Shown piece by piece: positions 43,339 through 53,467 of a DNA stretch of 64,000 nt. Source of the DNA: JAEUQQ01 sp963697285 (lineage in GTDB: Bacteria; Acidobacteriota; Vicinamibacteria; Vicinamibacterales; JAFNAJ01); assembly GCA_963697285.1 (NCBI GenBank), contig CAVONI010000012.1:620001-684000 (forward strand). Reading direction: 5' to 3'. The notes under the pieces are model-generated. The model did no database searches. It saw only the letters and a list, made by a program, of their open reading frames with translations, and was not told where the DNA came from. Position 1 is the stretch's first letter. Each line of letters starts with the position of its first letter. The position numbers and the translations under genes are program-made.

Positions 43339-43719
43339 ATGGTTCGCATCGACGTGTTCGACCCGCCCATGTGCTGTGAGACCGGTGTCTGCGGCCCCTC
43401 GATCAATCCCCTGCTCGCCGCCTTCGCCGCCGACGTGCAGTGGCTGACCGAGCACGGCGTCGCCGTGACGCGGCACAACCTCGCCCAGGACCCGCAGGCC
43501 TTCCTCGACCAGCCCATCGTGAAGGCGGCACTCGAAGACGAGGGCGATGCCTGCCTCCCGATGGTCGTGGCCGACGGGGCCGTCATCGCCCGCGGAGCCT
43601 ACCCCCGTCGTGACGCGCTCGCCGTTTGCGCCGGCCTGCTCGCCACGGCGTCACGGAGCAAGCCCGTCATCACGCTGGCGCCATCGGGAGGATGCACGCC
43701 GAAATCGGGCTGCTGCTGA
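43339..43719 (+). CDS. arsD: ArsD arsenite metallochaperone
   Basis: 126 residues from the ATG at 43339, which follows a gagaaaggac ribosome-binding site. It has the canonical Cys12-Cys13-Cys18 (FDPPMCCETGVCGP) that carry As(III) to ArsA, and the C-terminal GCTPKSGCC includes a vicinal pair. It overlaps arsA by one base (TGATG). Role: delivers cytoplasmic arsenite to the ArsA ATPase. Confidence 0.95.
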   Translation: MVRIDVFDPPMCCETGVCGPSINPLLAAFAADVQWLTEHGVAVTRHNLAQDPQAFLDQPIVKAALEDEGDACLPMVVADGAVIARGAYPRRDALAVCAGLLATASRSKPVITLAPSGGCTPKSGCC

Positions 43720-45509
43720 TGGATCCGCTGCTCGACGGCGGGCTGGGGGCACCCACGCGCATCCTGTTCTTCACGGGCAAGGGTGGCGTCGGCAAGACAT
43801 CCCTCGCATGCGCCGCCGCCGTCGCGCTCGCGGATCGCGGGCGGCGGGTGCTGCTGGTGTCGACGGATCCCGCGTCGAACCTCGACGAGGTGCTCGAAAC
43901 ACCGTTGTCGCGAACCCCGCGCGACGTGGCCGGCGTCCCGCGACTGCAGGCGCTGAACATCAATCCCGACCAGGCCGCCGGCGCCTACCGCGAGCGTGTC
44001 GTCGGGCCGTTTCGCGGCGTGCTTCCCGATGCGGCCGTCGCGCGGATCGAAGAACAGCTGTCGGGCGCGTGCACCACCGAGATCGCGGCGTTCGACGAGT
44101 TCACGCAGGTGCTCGCGTCAGCCGACACCGCTCGAGCGTACGATCACGTCGTCTTCGACACGGCACCCACGGGGCACACGCTGCGCCTGCTGATGCTGCC
44201 TGCCGCGTGGACCACGTTCATCGACACCAACACCACCGGCACGTCGTGCCTGGGTCCGCTCACCGGGCTGAAGGCGCAGCACGCGATCTATCGGGCAAGT
44301 CTCGCGGCCCTGACCGATCCCGCGCAGACGACCGTGGTGCTGGTCACGCGACCCGATGCGTCGGCCATCGCCGAAGCCGAACGCACACGCGGGGAACTCG
44401 CCTCGCTCGGGATGGTCAACCTGCACTTCGTCGTGAACGGCGTGTTCAGGGCCAGCGATCCCGCAGACGACCTGGCCGTGGCGCTCGAGCGGCGCGGTCG
44501 CGCCGCGCTCGCGACAATCACTCCCGGACTGATTTCGCTGCCGAGGTCGACCATCCCGCTCAGGCCGTGGGCGCCACTCGGGATTGGACGCCTGCGCCAC
44601 TTGCTCGACAGCGGCACCACAGCGGCATGCGACGAGGTGCCGGGCGCGAGTGCCGGCACCATCGCGTGGCCGACGCTGCACGAACTGGTCGATGGCATTG
44701 CGGCGCGCACGCGCGGCGTCGTCCTGGCCATGGGCAAGGGTGGCGTGGGCAAGACGACCGTGGCCGCGGCGATCGCCGTGGACCTCGCGCGGCGCGGACA
44801 CCGCGTCCACCTGAGCACCACCGACCCCGCGGCGCACCTCACCCTGACGCTGGATGACGCGTCGCCGCTGATCACGATGTCGCGCATCGATCCCGTGGTC
44901 GAAACGCGTGCCTACGCCGCCGAGGTGATGCGCACCGCTGGCGGGTCGCTCGACGACAGGGGACGCGCGCTGCTCGAGGAAGACCTGCGCTCGCCCTGCA
45001 CCGAGGAGATCGCCGTCTTTCGTGCATTCGCGCGCACGGTGGCGGCCGGTGCCGACGGGTTCGTGGTGCTCGACACCGCGCCGACGGGCCACACGCTGCT
45101 GTTGCTCGACGCCGCCGAGGCGTATCACCGCGAGGTGTCGCGGACGCAGGGTGACGTCCCCGACGAGGTGCGGCAGCTGCTGCCGCGCCTTCGCGACGGC
45201 ACGTTCGCGCACGTCGTGCTGGTGACCCTGCCCGAGGCCACGCCCGTGCACGAGGCCGCGCAGCTGCAGGACGACCTGCGTCGCGCCTCGATCGAACCGT
45301 ATGCGTGGGTGGTGAACCAGAGCTTCGCGGCGACCGACGTCACCGACCCGATCCTGCGAGCACGCGGAGACAGGGAGGCGACGTACCTGGCCGAAGTGCG
45401 CGACACGCTGGCCGCGCGCGTCGCATGCATCCCGTGGGTCGGGGAGCCGCCCGTGGGTGCCGCGTCGCTCGAGGCGCTCGCACACGCGACGAGCCGCATC
45501 CGGCGGTAA
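43719..45509 (+). CDS. arsA: ArsA arsenite-stimulated ATPase (two-domain)
   Basis: 596 residues, the usual length of the duplicated bacterial ArsA. Two P-loops are visible: FFTGKGGVGKTSLA near residue 20 and AMGKGGVGKTTVA near 345. Two switch/DTAP motifs (FDTAPTGHTLRLL and LDTAPTGHTLLLL) match them, and metal-site cysteines sit in LSGACTTEIAAF and LRSPCTEEIAVF. It energises arsenite export with a membrane partner, normally ArsB or ACR3 encoded alongside. Here the only ACR3 in the window lies about 19 kb away. Confidence 0.96.
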   Translation: MDPLLDGGLGAPTRILFFTGKGGVGKTSLACAAAVALADRGRRVLLVSTDPASNLDEVLETPLSRTPRDVAGVPRLQALNINPDQAAGAYRERVVGPFRGVLPDAAVARIEEQLSGACTTEIAAFDEFTQVLASADTARAYDHVVFDTAPTGHTLRLLMLPAAWTTFIDTNTTGTSCLGPLTGLKAQHAIYRASLAALTDPAQTTVVLVTRPDASAIAEAERTRGELASLGMVNLHFVVNGVFRASDPADDLAVALERRGRAALATITPGLISLPRSTIPLRPWAPLGIGRLRHLLDSGTTAACDEVPGASAGTIAWPTLHELVDGIAARTRGVVLAMGKGGVGKTTVAAAIAVDLARRGHRVHLSTTDPAAHLTLTLDDASPLITMSRIDPVVETRAYAAEVMRTAGGSLDDRGRALLEEDLRSPCTEEIAVFRAFARTVAAGADGFVVLDTAPTGHTLLLLDAAEAYHREVSRTQGDVPDEVRQLLPRLRDGTFAHVVLVTLPEATPVHEAAQLQDDLRRASIEPYAWVVNQSFAATDVTDPILRARGDREATYLAEVRDTLAARVACIPWVGEPPVGAASLEALAHATSRIRR

Positions 45510-45630
45510 CGAGTCACGACACAGGTCCACTGGCCCTGCCCGGCCTGCCGAACCCGGCACGCCGCCACCCCGGGTGGAATCGCAGTAAGATCGATTCTGG
45601 CCGCCAGCCACTGCACGTGGGAGACACTCA

Positions 45631-46443
45631 ATGAGGGGATTCCGCCTGGTGCGACGCTGCTTCCTGCCGGCACTTCAGGTCCTGCTTGCGGTGGTCGCGT
45701 GCACCCCTGCCGCCTACGCGCAGTCGGCGTCGGCCTCACCCGCCGGTCAGCCCAGCGATGTGCCCGAGCGTCGGCCGGCACCCGACTTCCTGTTCGGGCA
45801 GCCACGCGCGTTCATCAGCCTGCGCGGGAACTGGATGTTCGCCAGCGCGGGCAGCGACCTCTACGACTTCGTCACCTCGACGCTCACGATCGACAAGAAG
45901 GACTTCGACACGGGCACCCTGGACGTCGAGTTGGGCATCGGGCTCACCAGCCGTGTGGACGTGGTCGTCGGCCTCGAGTTCGGCTCGTCGACGTCTCCGT
46001 CCGAGTATCGCGACTACGTCGACAACGCGTTCCAGCCCATCACCCAGACCACGAAATTGCGCGAGACGAGCGTGACGGCCGGCGTGAAGCTGTCGCTGAC
46101 GCCCAAGGGCCGGCGCGTCACCCGTTACGCCTGGATTCCCGCGAACCTGACGCCGTATGTCGGCGGCGGCGCGGGCCTGATCAACTACCGCCTCTCGCAG
46201 GACGGCGATTTCGTCGACTTCGTCGATCTCTCGGTCTTCTACAGCACGTTCCGGTCGGAGGGATGGGCGCCGAGCGCCCACGTGTTCGGCGGGGCCGACC
46301 TGCGCGTCTACCGACGGCTCTACCTGTCTGCGCAGGTGCGCTACGTGTGGGCGTCGGCGACGCTGCAGCGCGACTTCGTGGACTTCGATCCCATCGACCT
46401 CGGCGGGTTCCGCGTCGGCGCCGGCGCGCGCATCGTCTTCTGA
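45631..46443 (+). CDS. Outer-membrane beta-barrel protein (unknown function)
   Basis: 270 residues with a signal peptide ending near TPAAYAQ. Alternating strands such as DVELGIGLTSRVDVVVGLEFGS, TSVTAGVKLSLTPKG and RLYLSAQVRYVWASATL, and the terminal FRVGAGARIVF, indicate an eight- to ten-strand barrel of the OmpW/OmpA type. It lies 24 bp before another exported protein in the same direction and may be co-transcribed. No ligand or enzyme motif seen. Confidence 0.75.
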   Translation: MRGFRLVRRCFLPALQVLLAVVACTPAAYAQSASASPAGQPSDVPERRPAPDFLFGQPRAFISLRGNWMFASAGSDLYDFVTSTLTIDKKDFDTGTLDVELGIGLTSRVDVVVGLEFGSSTSPSEYRDYVDNAFQPITQTTKLRETSVTAGVKLSLTPKGRRVTRYAWIPANLTPYVGGGAGLINYRLSQDGDFVDFVDLSVFYSTFRSEGWAPSAHVFGGADLRVYRRLYLSAQVRYVWASATLQRDFVDFDPIDLGGFRVGAGARIVF

Positions 46444-46467
46444 GTGGCGTCAGACAGGAGCGTCATC

Positions 46468-47754
46468 ATGCATCTCACCACGCTGTTCACCCTTGCGCTG
46501 GCGGCCGCCCCGTGGCCGGGCCAGGCAGCGCCTGCGGTCGAACCTTCCGCTTCACACCCGCTTGCCGATGCGCTCGGCCGATCGACCGGTGTCGCGTCGC
46601 CCGCTGGCGGTGTGCTTGCCGATGAGCGATTCGCGCCCTGGCTGGGCTGCTGGGAACTCGACGATGAGCGGCTCTCGGACGGCCTGGGGGTTGCGCGCCT
46701 GTGTGTCGTCCGCGGCGACGAGCGCAGCGTCCGCCTGCTGACCGTGGTCGGCAGCCGGGTGGCCAACCAGGAAGCCGTCATCGCCGACGGCGTCGCGCAC
46801 CCGATCAGCGACACCGACTGCTTCGGCACCGAGCTGGCGGAGTGGGCCACGCACATCCCGGGGTTCTTCCGCACGGTCGACGTCACGTGCGGCGACGGCC
46901 AGCCGCGCAAAGTCAACAGCATTGCGTTCCTCGTGCGCGGCCCGGCGTGGGTCGACGTGCAGGCGGTGCGGACCGAGGAGAAGATCGACCTCCGCGTCCG
47001 CCGCTATCGGCGCGCCGCCGACCAGTCGCTGCCCGAGGACCTGGCCGAGGCGTTGCCGTCGGCGCCCGTGGAGAGCGCGGCGGCGGCCGACCAGGCCGTC
47101 CGCGACTGGACCATCGACAGCGTGGTCGAAGCGAGCCGCAAGCTGCCGACCGAGGCGGTGCAGGCGGCGATCACCGAACTGGATCGCGGCTTCGACCTGC
47201 GGGCGAAGCAGTTGGCGACCCTGGCCGATGCAGGGATCGGGGAACCGGTCATCAACCTCATGCTGGCGCTGACGTATCCAGAGCGGTTCGTCGTGAAGCG
47301 CATGGCGTCGGGCGGCGGGTGGTCGGCGCCGAGCGACTTCGGCCTCTGGATGAGCGTGTGCGATTCGTTCGACCTGGTGATTGCGTCGCCGTGCATGATG
47401 TCGATGTACTACAGCGACTTCTACTGGAGCGACTACGGGCCGTTCGGGTATTACGGGCGGTATTACGGCGACTACAACGAGATCTACGGCCCCGGCTACG
47501 ATGGCGGCTGGGTGGTCGTGCCCGGACCGCCCCCGCCCGAACCGCGTCACGGACGCGTCGTGAACGGGATGGGATACACGCAGGTCACCGCGCGCGGGTC
47601 AGAGCCCGTGCACGGCACGGCGTCGTTCGGCGGAGACGGCGGCGGTGGTGCCACCTCGTCGCCAGCCGGCGTCTCGTCGCAGGGGTATTCCAGCGGCAGC
47701 AGCAGCAACGCCGGCGGCGGCGAGCGCACCGCCCAGCCCCGCCCCCCGCAGTAA
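46468..47754 (+). CDS. Exported protein with Tyr/Gly-rich and Gly/Ser-rich C-terminal regions (unknown function)
   Basis: 428 residues from MHLTTLFTLALAAAPWPGQA; aggag precedes the ATG. The N-terminal half (about 60-200) is a compact domain with Cys residues (GCWELDDERLSDG, DCFGTELAEW, VTCGDGQP). A helical segment (about 205-270, VVEASRKLPTEAVQAAITELDRGF) follows, then a tyrosine-rich stretch (MMSMYYSDFYWSDYGPFGYYGRYYG) and a Gly/Ser tail. I do not recognise the family. Location is presumably envelope. Confidence 0.68.
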   Translation: MHLTTLFTLALAAAPWPGQAAPAVEPSASHPLADALGRSTGVASPAGGVLADERFAPWLGCWELDDERLSDGLGVARLCVVRGDERSVRLLTVVGSRVANQEAVIADGVAHPISDTDCFGTELAEWATHIPGFFRTVDVTCGDGQPRKVNSIAFLVRGPAWVDVQAVRTEEKIDLRVRRYRRAADQSLPEDLAEALPSAPVESAAAADQAVRDWTIDSVVEASRKLPTEAVQAAITELDRGFDLRAKQLATLADAGIGEPVINLMLALTYPERFVVKRMASGGGWSAPSDFGLWMSVCDSFDLVIASPCMMSMYYSDFYWSDYGPFGYYGRYYGDYNEIYGPGYDGGWVVVPGPPPPEPRHGRVVNGMGYTQVTARGSEPVHGTASFGGDGGGGATSSPAGVSSQGYSSGSSSNAGGGERTAQPRPPQ

Positions 47755-47760
47755 CGCCGA

Positions 47761-47804
47761 AGGGGTCACGTCTTTCATTGCAGCATTTTGCAAGACCTGA
47801 CCCC
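47761..47804. repeat. Solo REP-like palindrome, copy A
   Basis: A 44-bp element whose ends ggggtcacgtctt and aagacctgacccc pair as a 13-bp imperfect stem. It matches the two repeats that bound the RAYT gene at 50.2 and 51.2 kb. It lies between convergent genes, directly after the stop of the upstream one. Confidence 0.8.
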
Positions 47805-47887
47805 GCCGGCGACGCCGTCGCCATTCCCCCAACACGGTGAGGAACTCCTCGCCGCCGTCTCCGGCGCCTGCGCGGCGGGATACGGGC

Positions 47888-49467
47888 TCAGGCGCTCGCC
47901 CTGTGGACGGACACGCCGCGCTGCACCAGTGACAGGCTGGCGTCGACCACGAGCGCGAGCGCGGCCGCCGGGAGCGCACCCGACAGGATCATCCGCGTGT
48001 CGGCCAGCGCCAGCCCCGAGACGATCGGGTCGCCCAGCCCTCCCGCGCCGATGAACGCCGCCAGCGTGGCGGTGCCCACGTTGAGCACGGCGGCCGTGCG
48101 CACGCCGGCCATGATCACGGGCGCCGCCAGCGGCAGGCGCACCCAGCGCAGCACCTGCCACGGCGACATCCCCAGCGCCGTCGCCGCATCCACCGCCGCG
48201 CGATCGGCGCCGCGCACTCCGGTGAGCGTGTTGCGCACGATCGGATACAGCGAGTACACGAACAGCGCCACCAGTGCCGGCACCACGCCAATCCCGAGCA
48301 GCGGCAGCATGAATGCCAGCAACGCGATTCCCGGGATGGTCTGCAGCACGCCGAGCGCACCGACGAGGGATTCGGCTGTGCGTGTCCGCTCGAGGGCGAC
48401 GCCGAGCGGCACGCCAACCACCACCGCACATGCCAGAGACACCGCCACGAGCAGCAGGTGGCGCAGCGTCATCGCCCAGATCGCCGCCCGGCGCTGAAGC
48501 AGGTAGTCGAGCAGCGAGGCCGACGGCGTCGCCGTCACCCTCGCCTCCCTTTCCTTCGCGTCGACCGACGACGAGATCACCAGTCCGAGTTCGTGCAGCG
48601 CCGCCGCCGCGACGCGCGCCACGTCGTCTCCGTCGACCTCGAGGCGTTCGTTGAGGCGGCGCATCCGGGTGACGTCGAATCGGCCGCTCAACTCCGACAG
48701 GGCCGAGACGACCTCGGGTCGCGCGCGGAACACGTCGCCCCGGATCAACGCTGCCGCGTCGTAGGGCGGGAAGAACTGCCTGTCGTCCACGAGCACGGTG
48801 AGCGGATACCGCTGCAGCAGGCCGTCGGTCGAATACGCGTCGATGATGTCGACCTCGCCGGCGGCCAGCGCCTGGTACTTGACCGCGGGCGCCAGCGCGC
48901 GCACCTCGCGCGGCGCCAGGCCGTAGGCGTCGCGCAAGCCGGGGAGGCCATCGGGCAGGCCGATGAAATCGGCCGTGAACCCCGCCCGCATGCGCGGGCT
49001 GACCTTCGCGAAGTCGCTCAGCGTCCGCAGGCCCATGGCGGTGGCCATGTCGGTGCGGACCGACATCGCGTAGGTGTTCTCGAATCCGAGCGGCGCGAGC
49101 CAGCGCATGTCGTGGCGCGCCTGGAACTCGCGCGACACGAGGTCGAACACGGCAGCGCTGCCGCGGATGGGCGTCGCCTTGAGCAGCACCAGCATGCCCG
49201 TCCCCGTGTACTCGGGATACACGTCGATGTCGCCGCGCTGCAGCGCGGGAAACGTGATCTCCGTGCCGCCGAGGCCGAACCGTCGCGTCACGACGATGCC
49301 GCGCGCCTCGAGCACCTGGGCGAACAGCTCGGCGAGCAGGTAGCCTTCGCCGAAGGGCTTCGATCCGACCACGATTGGCCGCGCCGACGTGACACCGACC
49401 TGGGGCGCCGGTTGCGCAGCCGCGGGCCACGCCGCGATGCACACGGCGCCGATGAGCAGGATGCGCC

Positions 49468-49471
<4 letters not shown>
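47888..49471 (-). CDS. Osmoprotectant-type ABC importer: substrate-binding domain fused to permease
   Basis: 527 residues from a GTG that overlaps the ATPase stop (GTGA). A signal peptide (RRILLIGAVCIAAWPAAAQ) leads to a glycine-betaine/choline-type binding domain: VVGSKPFGEGYLLAELFAQVLEA, GDIDVYPEYTGTG, EVDIIDAYSTDGLLQRYPLTVLVDD. From about residue 325 it becomes an OpuCB-like permease (LVGALGVLQTIPGIALLAFMLPLLGIG and the EAA-like loop AATALGMSPWQVLRWVRLPLA). Binding domain before permease is the reverse of some known fusions. It works with the adjacent ATPase in quaternary-amine or related uptake. Confidence 0.88.
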
Positions 49472-50202
<731 letters not shown>

Positions 50203-50220
<18 letters not shown>

Positions 50221-50246
50221 TGCAGCATTTTTCAAGATCTGGCCCC
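50203..50246. repeat. REP-like palindrome, copy B
   Basis: 44 bp starting aggggtcacatcttt and ending aagatctggcccc, in the same orientation as copy A. It contains the ATG assigned to the ABC ATPase gene. Confidence 0.8.
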
Positions 50247-50357
50247 CCAGCAGGCTGCACTTTCTTCGTGCAAGGCCGCAACCAGCTGCCAGACGGCCGC
50301 AAATCGGCGCGGCGCGCGTCCCCGCCGGCTGGCGCGCTTCCTGTATGTGCACGCCGC

Positions 50358-51197
50358 ATGGCGCGCGCCCTTCGGATCCAGGCTGCCGGACTCACGTATC
50401 ACGTGACCGCACGCGGCACCGGGCAGATGTCGATCTACCGCGATGACGTCGATCGCAGGCGCTTCCTGGCCCTGCTCGGGTCACTGTCGCGTGAACACGG
50501 ACTAGCCTGCCACGCCTACTGCCTCATGTCGAACCACTACCACCTGGTGCTGACCACCTCGCGCGCCAACCTCTCGACCGCCATGCGGCACCTCAACGGC
50601 ATCTACGCGCAGAAGTGGAACACGCGGCACCGTCACGTCGGCCACGTCTTCCAGGGGCGATACGTCGCGCAACTGGTCCAGGATGGCCAGTACTTCCTCA
50701 CCGTCTGCCGCTATGTGGCCCTGAATCCTGTGCGGGCAGGCCTCGTGCCCACGCCCGACCGGTGGCGGTGGAGCAGTTTCGCAGCGACGGCGGGGCTCTG
50801 CCCCCCGCCCCGATTCCTCGTTCGCGAGACGCTGCTCGGCCACTTCGTCGCCGAGAGGGAGGATGCCGAACGTGGCTACCGCGACTTCGTGAACGCGCAG
50901 ATGGCGACACCTGCCCGGCTACCGCGCCGCCGCATTCTCGGCGACGACACGTTCGCGCAGTCACTCGCGCGGGTGGCCGCAGGAGCCTCGTCCGAGGTGC
51001 CGCGCGTCGAACGTCTCGCCCTCGAGCCGATGGCGTCGTTCTTCGGTGCCGCCGTGACACGCACGGCGCGAAATCAGGCCGTCGTGGCGGCCCACGGGGC
51101 CGGCCACACGCAACAGGCCATCGCGGCCCATCTGGCGCTCCACTACTCGACGGTCAGCCGCATCCTGGGAGCCGCGGGTGAAGGGGTCAGGTCTTGA
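50358..51197 (+). CDS. REP-associated tyrosine transposase (RAYT, Y1_Tnp/TnpA_REP)
   Basis: 279 residues from MARALRIQAAGLTYHVTARG. The HUH motif is MSNHYHLVL (His60, His62) and the catalytic tyrosine is Tyr119 in TVCRYVALNPVRAGL; GHVFQGRY is also typical. The C-terminal extension (about 150-279) ends with a helix-turn-helix-like segment (HTQQAIAAHLALHYSTVSRILG) that may recognise the repeat. The stop codon lies inside copy C. In this family the enzyme cleaves single-stranded REP hairpins; here the cognate repeats are present three times within 3.5 kb. Confidence 0.9.
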   Translation: MARALRIQAAGLTYHVTARGTGQMSIYRDDVDRRRFLALLGSLSREHGLACHAYCLMSNHYHLVLTTSRANLSTAMRHLNGIYAQKWNTRHRHVGHVFQGRYVAQLVQDGQYFLTVCRYVALNPVRAGLVPTPDRWRWSSFAATAGLCPPPRFLVRETLLGHFVAEREDAERGYRDFVNAQMATPARLPRRRILGDDTFAQSLARVAAGASSEVPRVERLALEPMASFFGAAVTRTARNQAVVAAHGAGHTQQAIAAHLALHYSTVSRILGAAGEGVRS

Positions 51198-51853
51198 GAA
51201 ATGCTGGAATGAAAGACGTGACCCCTTCGGCGCTTTCTGCGCGCCTGCTCGACAGCGTCCCTGACGCGGCAGCCGTCGAGGTGGTCGTTCACGAGGCCCA
51301 TCGCCTGCATGAACGCGTAGACCGTGGTCGGGCCGACGAACGTCCATCCGCGCCGCTTCAGGTCCTTCGACAGGGCGGTCGACTGCGGGGTCGCCGACAG
51401 GGTCCGCAGCACGTCGAGCGTCACGGCCGGCGGGCGCATCTCGGCCGGCGGCTCCCATCCCCAGAAGTAACTGGCCAGCGAGCCGTGCGCGTCGGCGAGT
51501 TCCCGCGCGCGGCGGGCGTTGTTGATCGTCGACTCGATCTTCCCGCGGTGCCGCACGATGCCGGCATTCGTCAGGAGGCGTTCCACACGCGCCGGCGTGT
51601 AGCGGGCGACGCGCGCGAAGTCGAATCCGTCGAAGGCCTCGCGGAAATGCTCCCGCTTCCTCAGGATGGTCAGCCAGCTGAGCCCCGACTGGAAGCCCTC
51701 GAGGCAGATCTTCTCGAACAGCCGATGGTCGTCGACGACCGGACGTCCCCATTCGCGGTCGTGGTACGCCACGTACTCGGGCAGCGTGCCGCACCAGAAG
51801 CATCGGGCGCGACCGCGATCGTCGGTGATGAGACCTGTCGGCGGGATGGGCAT
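51143..51853 (-). CDS. tag: DNA-3-methyladenine glycosylase I
   Basis: 236 residues from MPIPPTGLI; an ATG ten codons earlier is possible. The family core is unmistakable: RCFWCGTLPEYVAYHDREWGRPV, LFEKICLEGFQSGLSWLTILRKRE, FDFARVARY, NAGIVRHRGKIESTINNARRA and RRGWTFVGPTTVYAFMQAMGLVNDH. It excises 3-methyladenine. The natural end should come soon after DHLDGCR; instead the last 25-30 residues are encoded by palindrome copy C and by antisense of the transposase, with the stop 55 bp inside the transposase gene. Confidence 0.93.
   Translation of the reverse strand: MPIPPTGLITDDRGRARCFWCGTLPEYVAYHDREWGRPVVDDHRLFEKICLEGFQSGLSWLTILRKREHFREAFDGFDFARVARYTPARVERLLTNAGIVRHRGKIESTINNARRARELADAHGSLASYFWGWEPPAEMRPPAVTLDVLRTLSATPQSTALSKDLKRRGWTFVGPTTVYAFMQAMGLVNDHLDGCRVRDAVEQARRKRRRGHVFHSSISQDLTPSPAAPRMRLTVE
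51182..51226. repeat. REP-like palindrome, copy C (inverted)
   Basis: Reverse complement of copies A and B with few differences (aggggtcaggtcttg ... aaagacgtgacccct). It holds the transposase stop codon and part of the glycosylase C-terminal coding sequence on the other strand. Confidence 0.8.
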
Positions 51854-51891
51854 GGCGATACCAGCGGGGCGAAACGGTATCATGGAGGGCC

Positions 51892-53467
51892 ATGCTGTCG
51901 TGGTTCCGCCTCGGCCGACGCGCCCCGGTCATCCCGGTCGCGCTGGCCCTCGTCGCCCTCCTGGCCGCCGCGGCCGTGCTCACGGCGCAGCCGCGCCCGC
52001 TCTCGGTCACGATCCTGTCGAGCGGTCCGCGCCAGGCGCTGCCGGTCGCGCTCGTCGACGGACAGGAGATGGTCGCGGTCGATGACCTCGCCTCGTTGTT
52101 CCAGTTGACCTCGCGCGAGGATCAGCTGGCGGCCGGCCTGACGATGAGCCGCTCGGGCCGGACGCTGGTCTATTCGGCCCAGGGACTGGTGTCGTCCGCG
52201 GGACGGCTGGTCCAGCTCTCGGCCGGACCACGCAAGGAACGCCGCGGCTGGATGGTGCCGGTCGAGTTCCTCGGACGCGGCCTGGCGCTCATCCTCGACC
52301 AGCGGGCCGAGTACCCGTCGGGGCTCCAGGCTGCTCATCCTCGGCGACCTGCGGGTCCCCCGGGTCACGGTCAGGCCCGAGGTCACCGGCGCCTCGGCGC
52401 GGGTCACGATCGAGATCACGCCGCGCACCGAGCGCCAGCTGACCCGCGAGAACGGACGGCTCGTGCTCACGCTGCAGGCCGATGCTGTCGACGCCGACCT
52501 GGGAGCCGGCGCCTCGAACGACGTGCTGGCTGGTGTGCGCGTGATCGACACGCCGCCGGCCATCGCCCTCGACCTTGGTCCCGCATTCGCGACGTTCCGC
52601 TCGACCGAGGTTGCCATCGACTCGGCGAGCAGCCGCGTGGTCATCGAGCTGTTGGCGGCAGGCGCGACGCCGGCGCCCTCCACGTCTGCCGCTCCCGCGC
52701 CGGCACCCGAGTTCCCGGGGACGCTGCCCTTCGACGCAGCCGCCACGGGGATCAGGACCATCGTGATCGACGCCGGCCACGGCGGCGACGAGACGGGCGC
52801 CCGTGGCCCGAACGGCACCCAGGAGAAGGACGTCACGCTCAGCGTGGCGCGCCAGCTCAAGTCGTCGATCGAGGCGCGGCTCGGCCTGCGCGTGCTGATG
52901 ACGCGCGACAGCGACGCCACGGTCGGCCTCGACGAGCGCGCCGCCCTCGGCAACAACAACAAGGCCGACCTGTTCGTGAGCATCCACGCGAACGCGTCGG
53001 TGTCGCCGCAAGCCACGGGCGCCGAGGTCTTCTACCTGAGCCTGGACGAATACGGTGAACGCGCGCGTCGCGACGCACAGCCCGAGGTGACGACGATCCC
53101 GTCGATGAACGGCGACAGGCAGATCGAGTTGCTGCTGTGGGACATGGCGCAGGCGCGGCACCTCGAGGACTCGGCCATCTTCGCGACGTTCGTCGAACAA
53201 CAGCTGCGCGCGCGCGTGCCGATGAGCACGCGCGCCATCCAGCAGGCCCCGTTCCGCGTGCTGGTCGGCGCCAACATGCCGGCCGTGCTGGTGGAACTCG
53301 GGTTCGTGACGAACCCCGGCGAAGAGGCAAAGCTCGCCACGCCCGAGCACCAGGCACGCCTCACGCAGGCCATCTACGACGCGATCGTGCTCTTCCGCCA
53401 GTACGTGGAAGGCGGGCGCAGGCCCGTCGCGCCGGCGCCCGCGCCAGCGGCCGGGGGCCCGCGCTAG
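51892..53467 (+). CDS. N-acetylmuramoyl-L-alanine amidase (AmiC-like), one +1 frameshift
   Basis: The N-terminus (LGRRAPVIPVALALVALLAAAAVL) is a signal or anchor; an AMIN-like/copper-amine-oxidase-like region follows (VDGQEMVAVDDLASLFQ). At a gggg run (52320-52323) one extra base shifts the frame; the text continues SRLLILGDLRVPRVTV and then the Amidase_3 domain: TIVIDAGHGGDETGARG, EKDVTLSVARQL, LFVSIHANAS and LVELGFVTNPGEE, which hold the zinc ligands and catalytic glutamate. It cleaves peptidoglycan stem peptides in the periplasm. About 524 residues if restored. Followed without gap by the GerMN gene. Confidence 0.85.
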
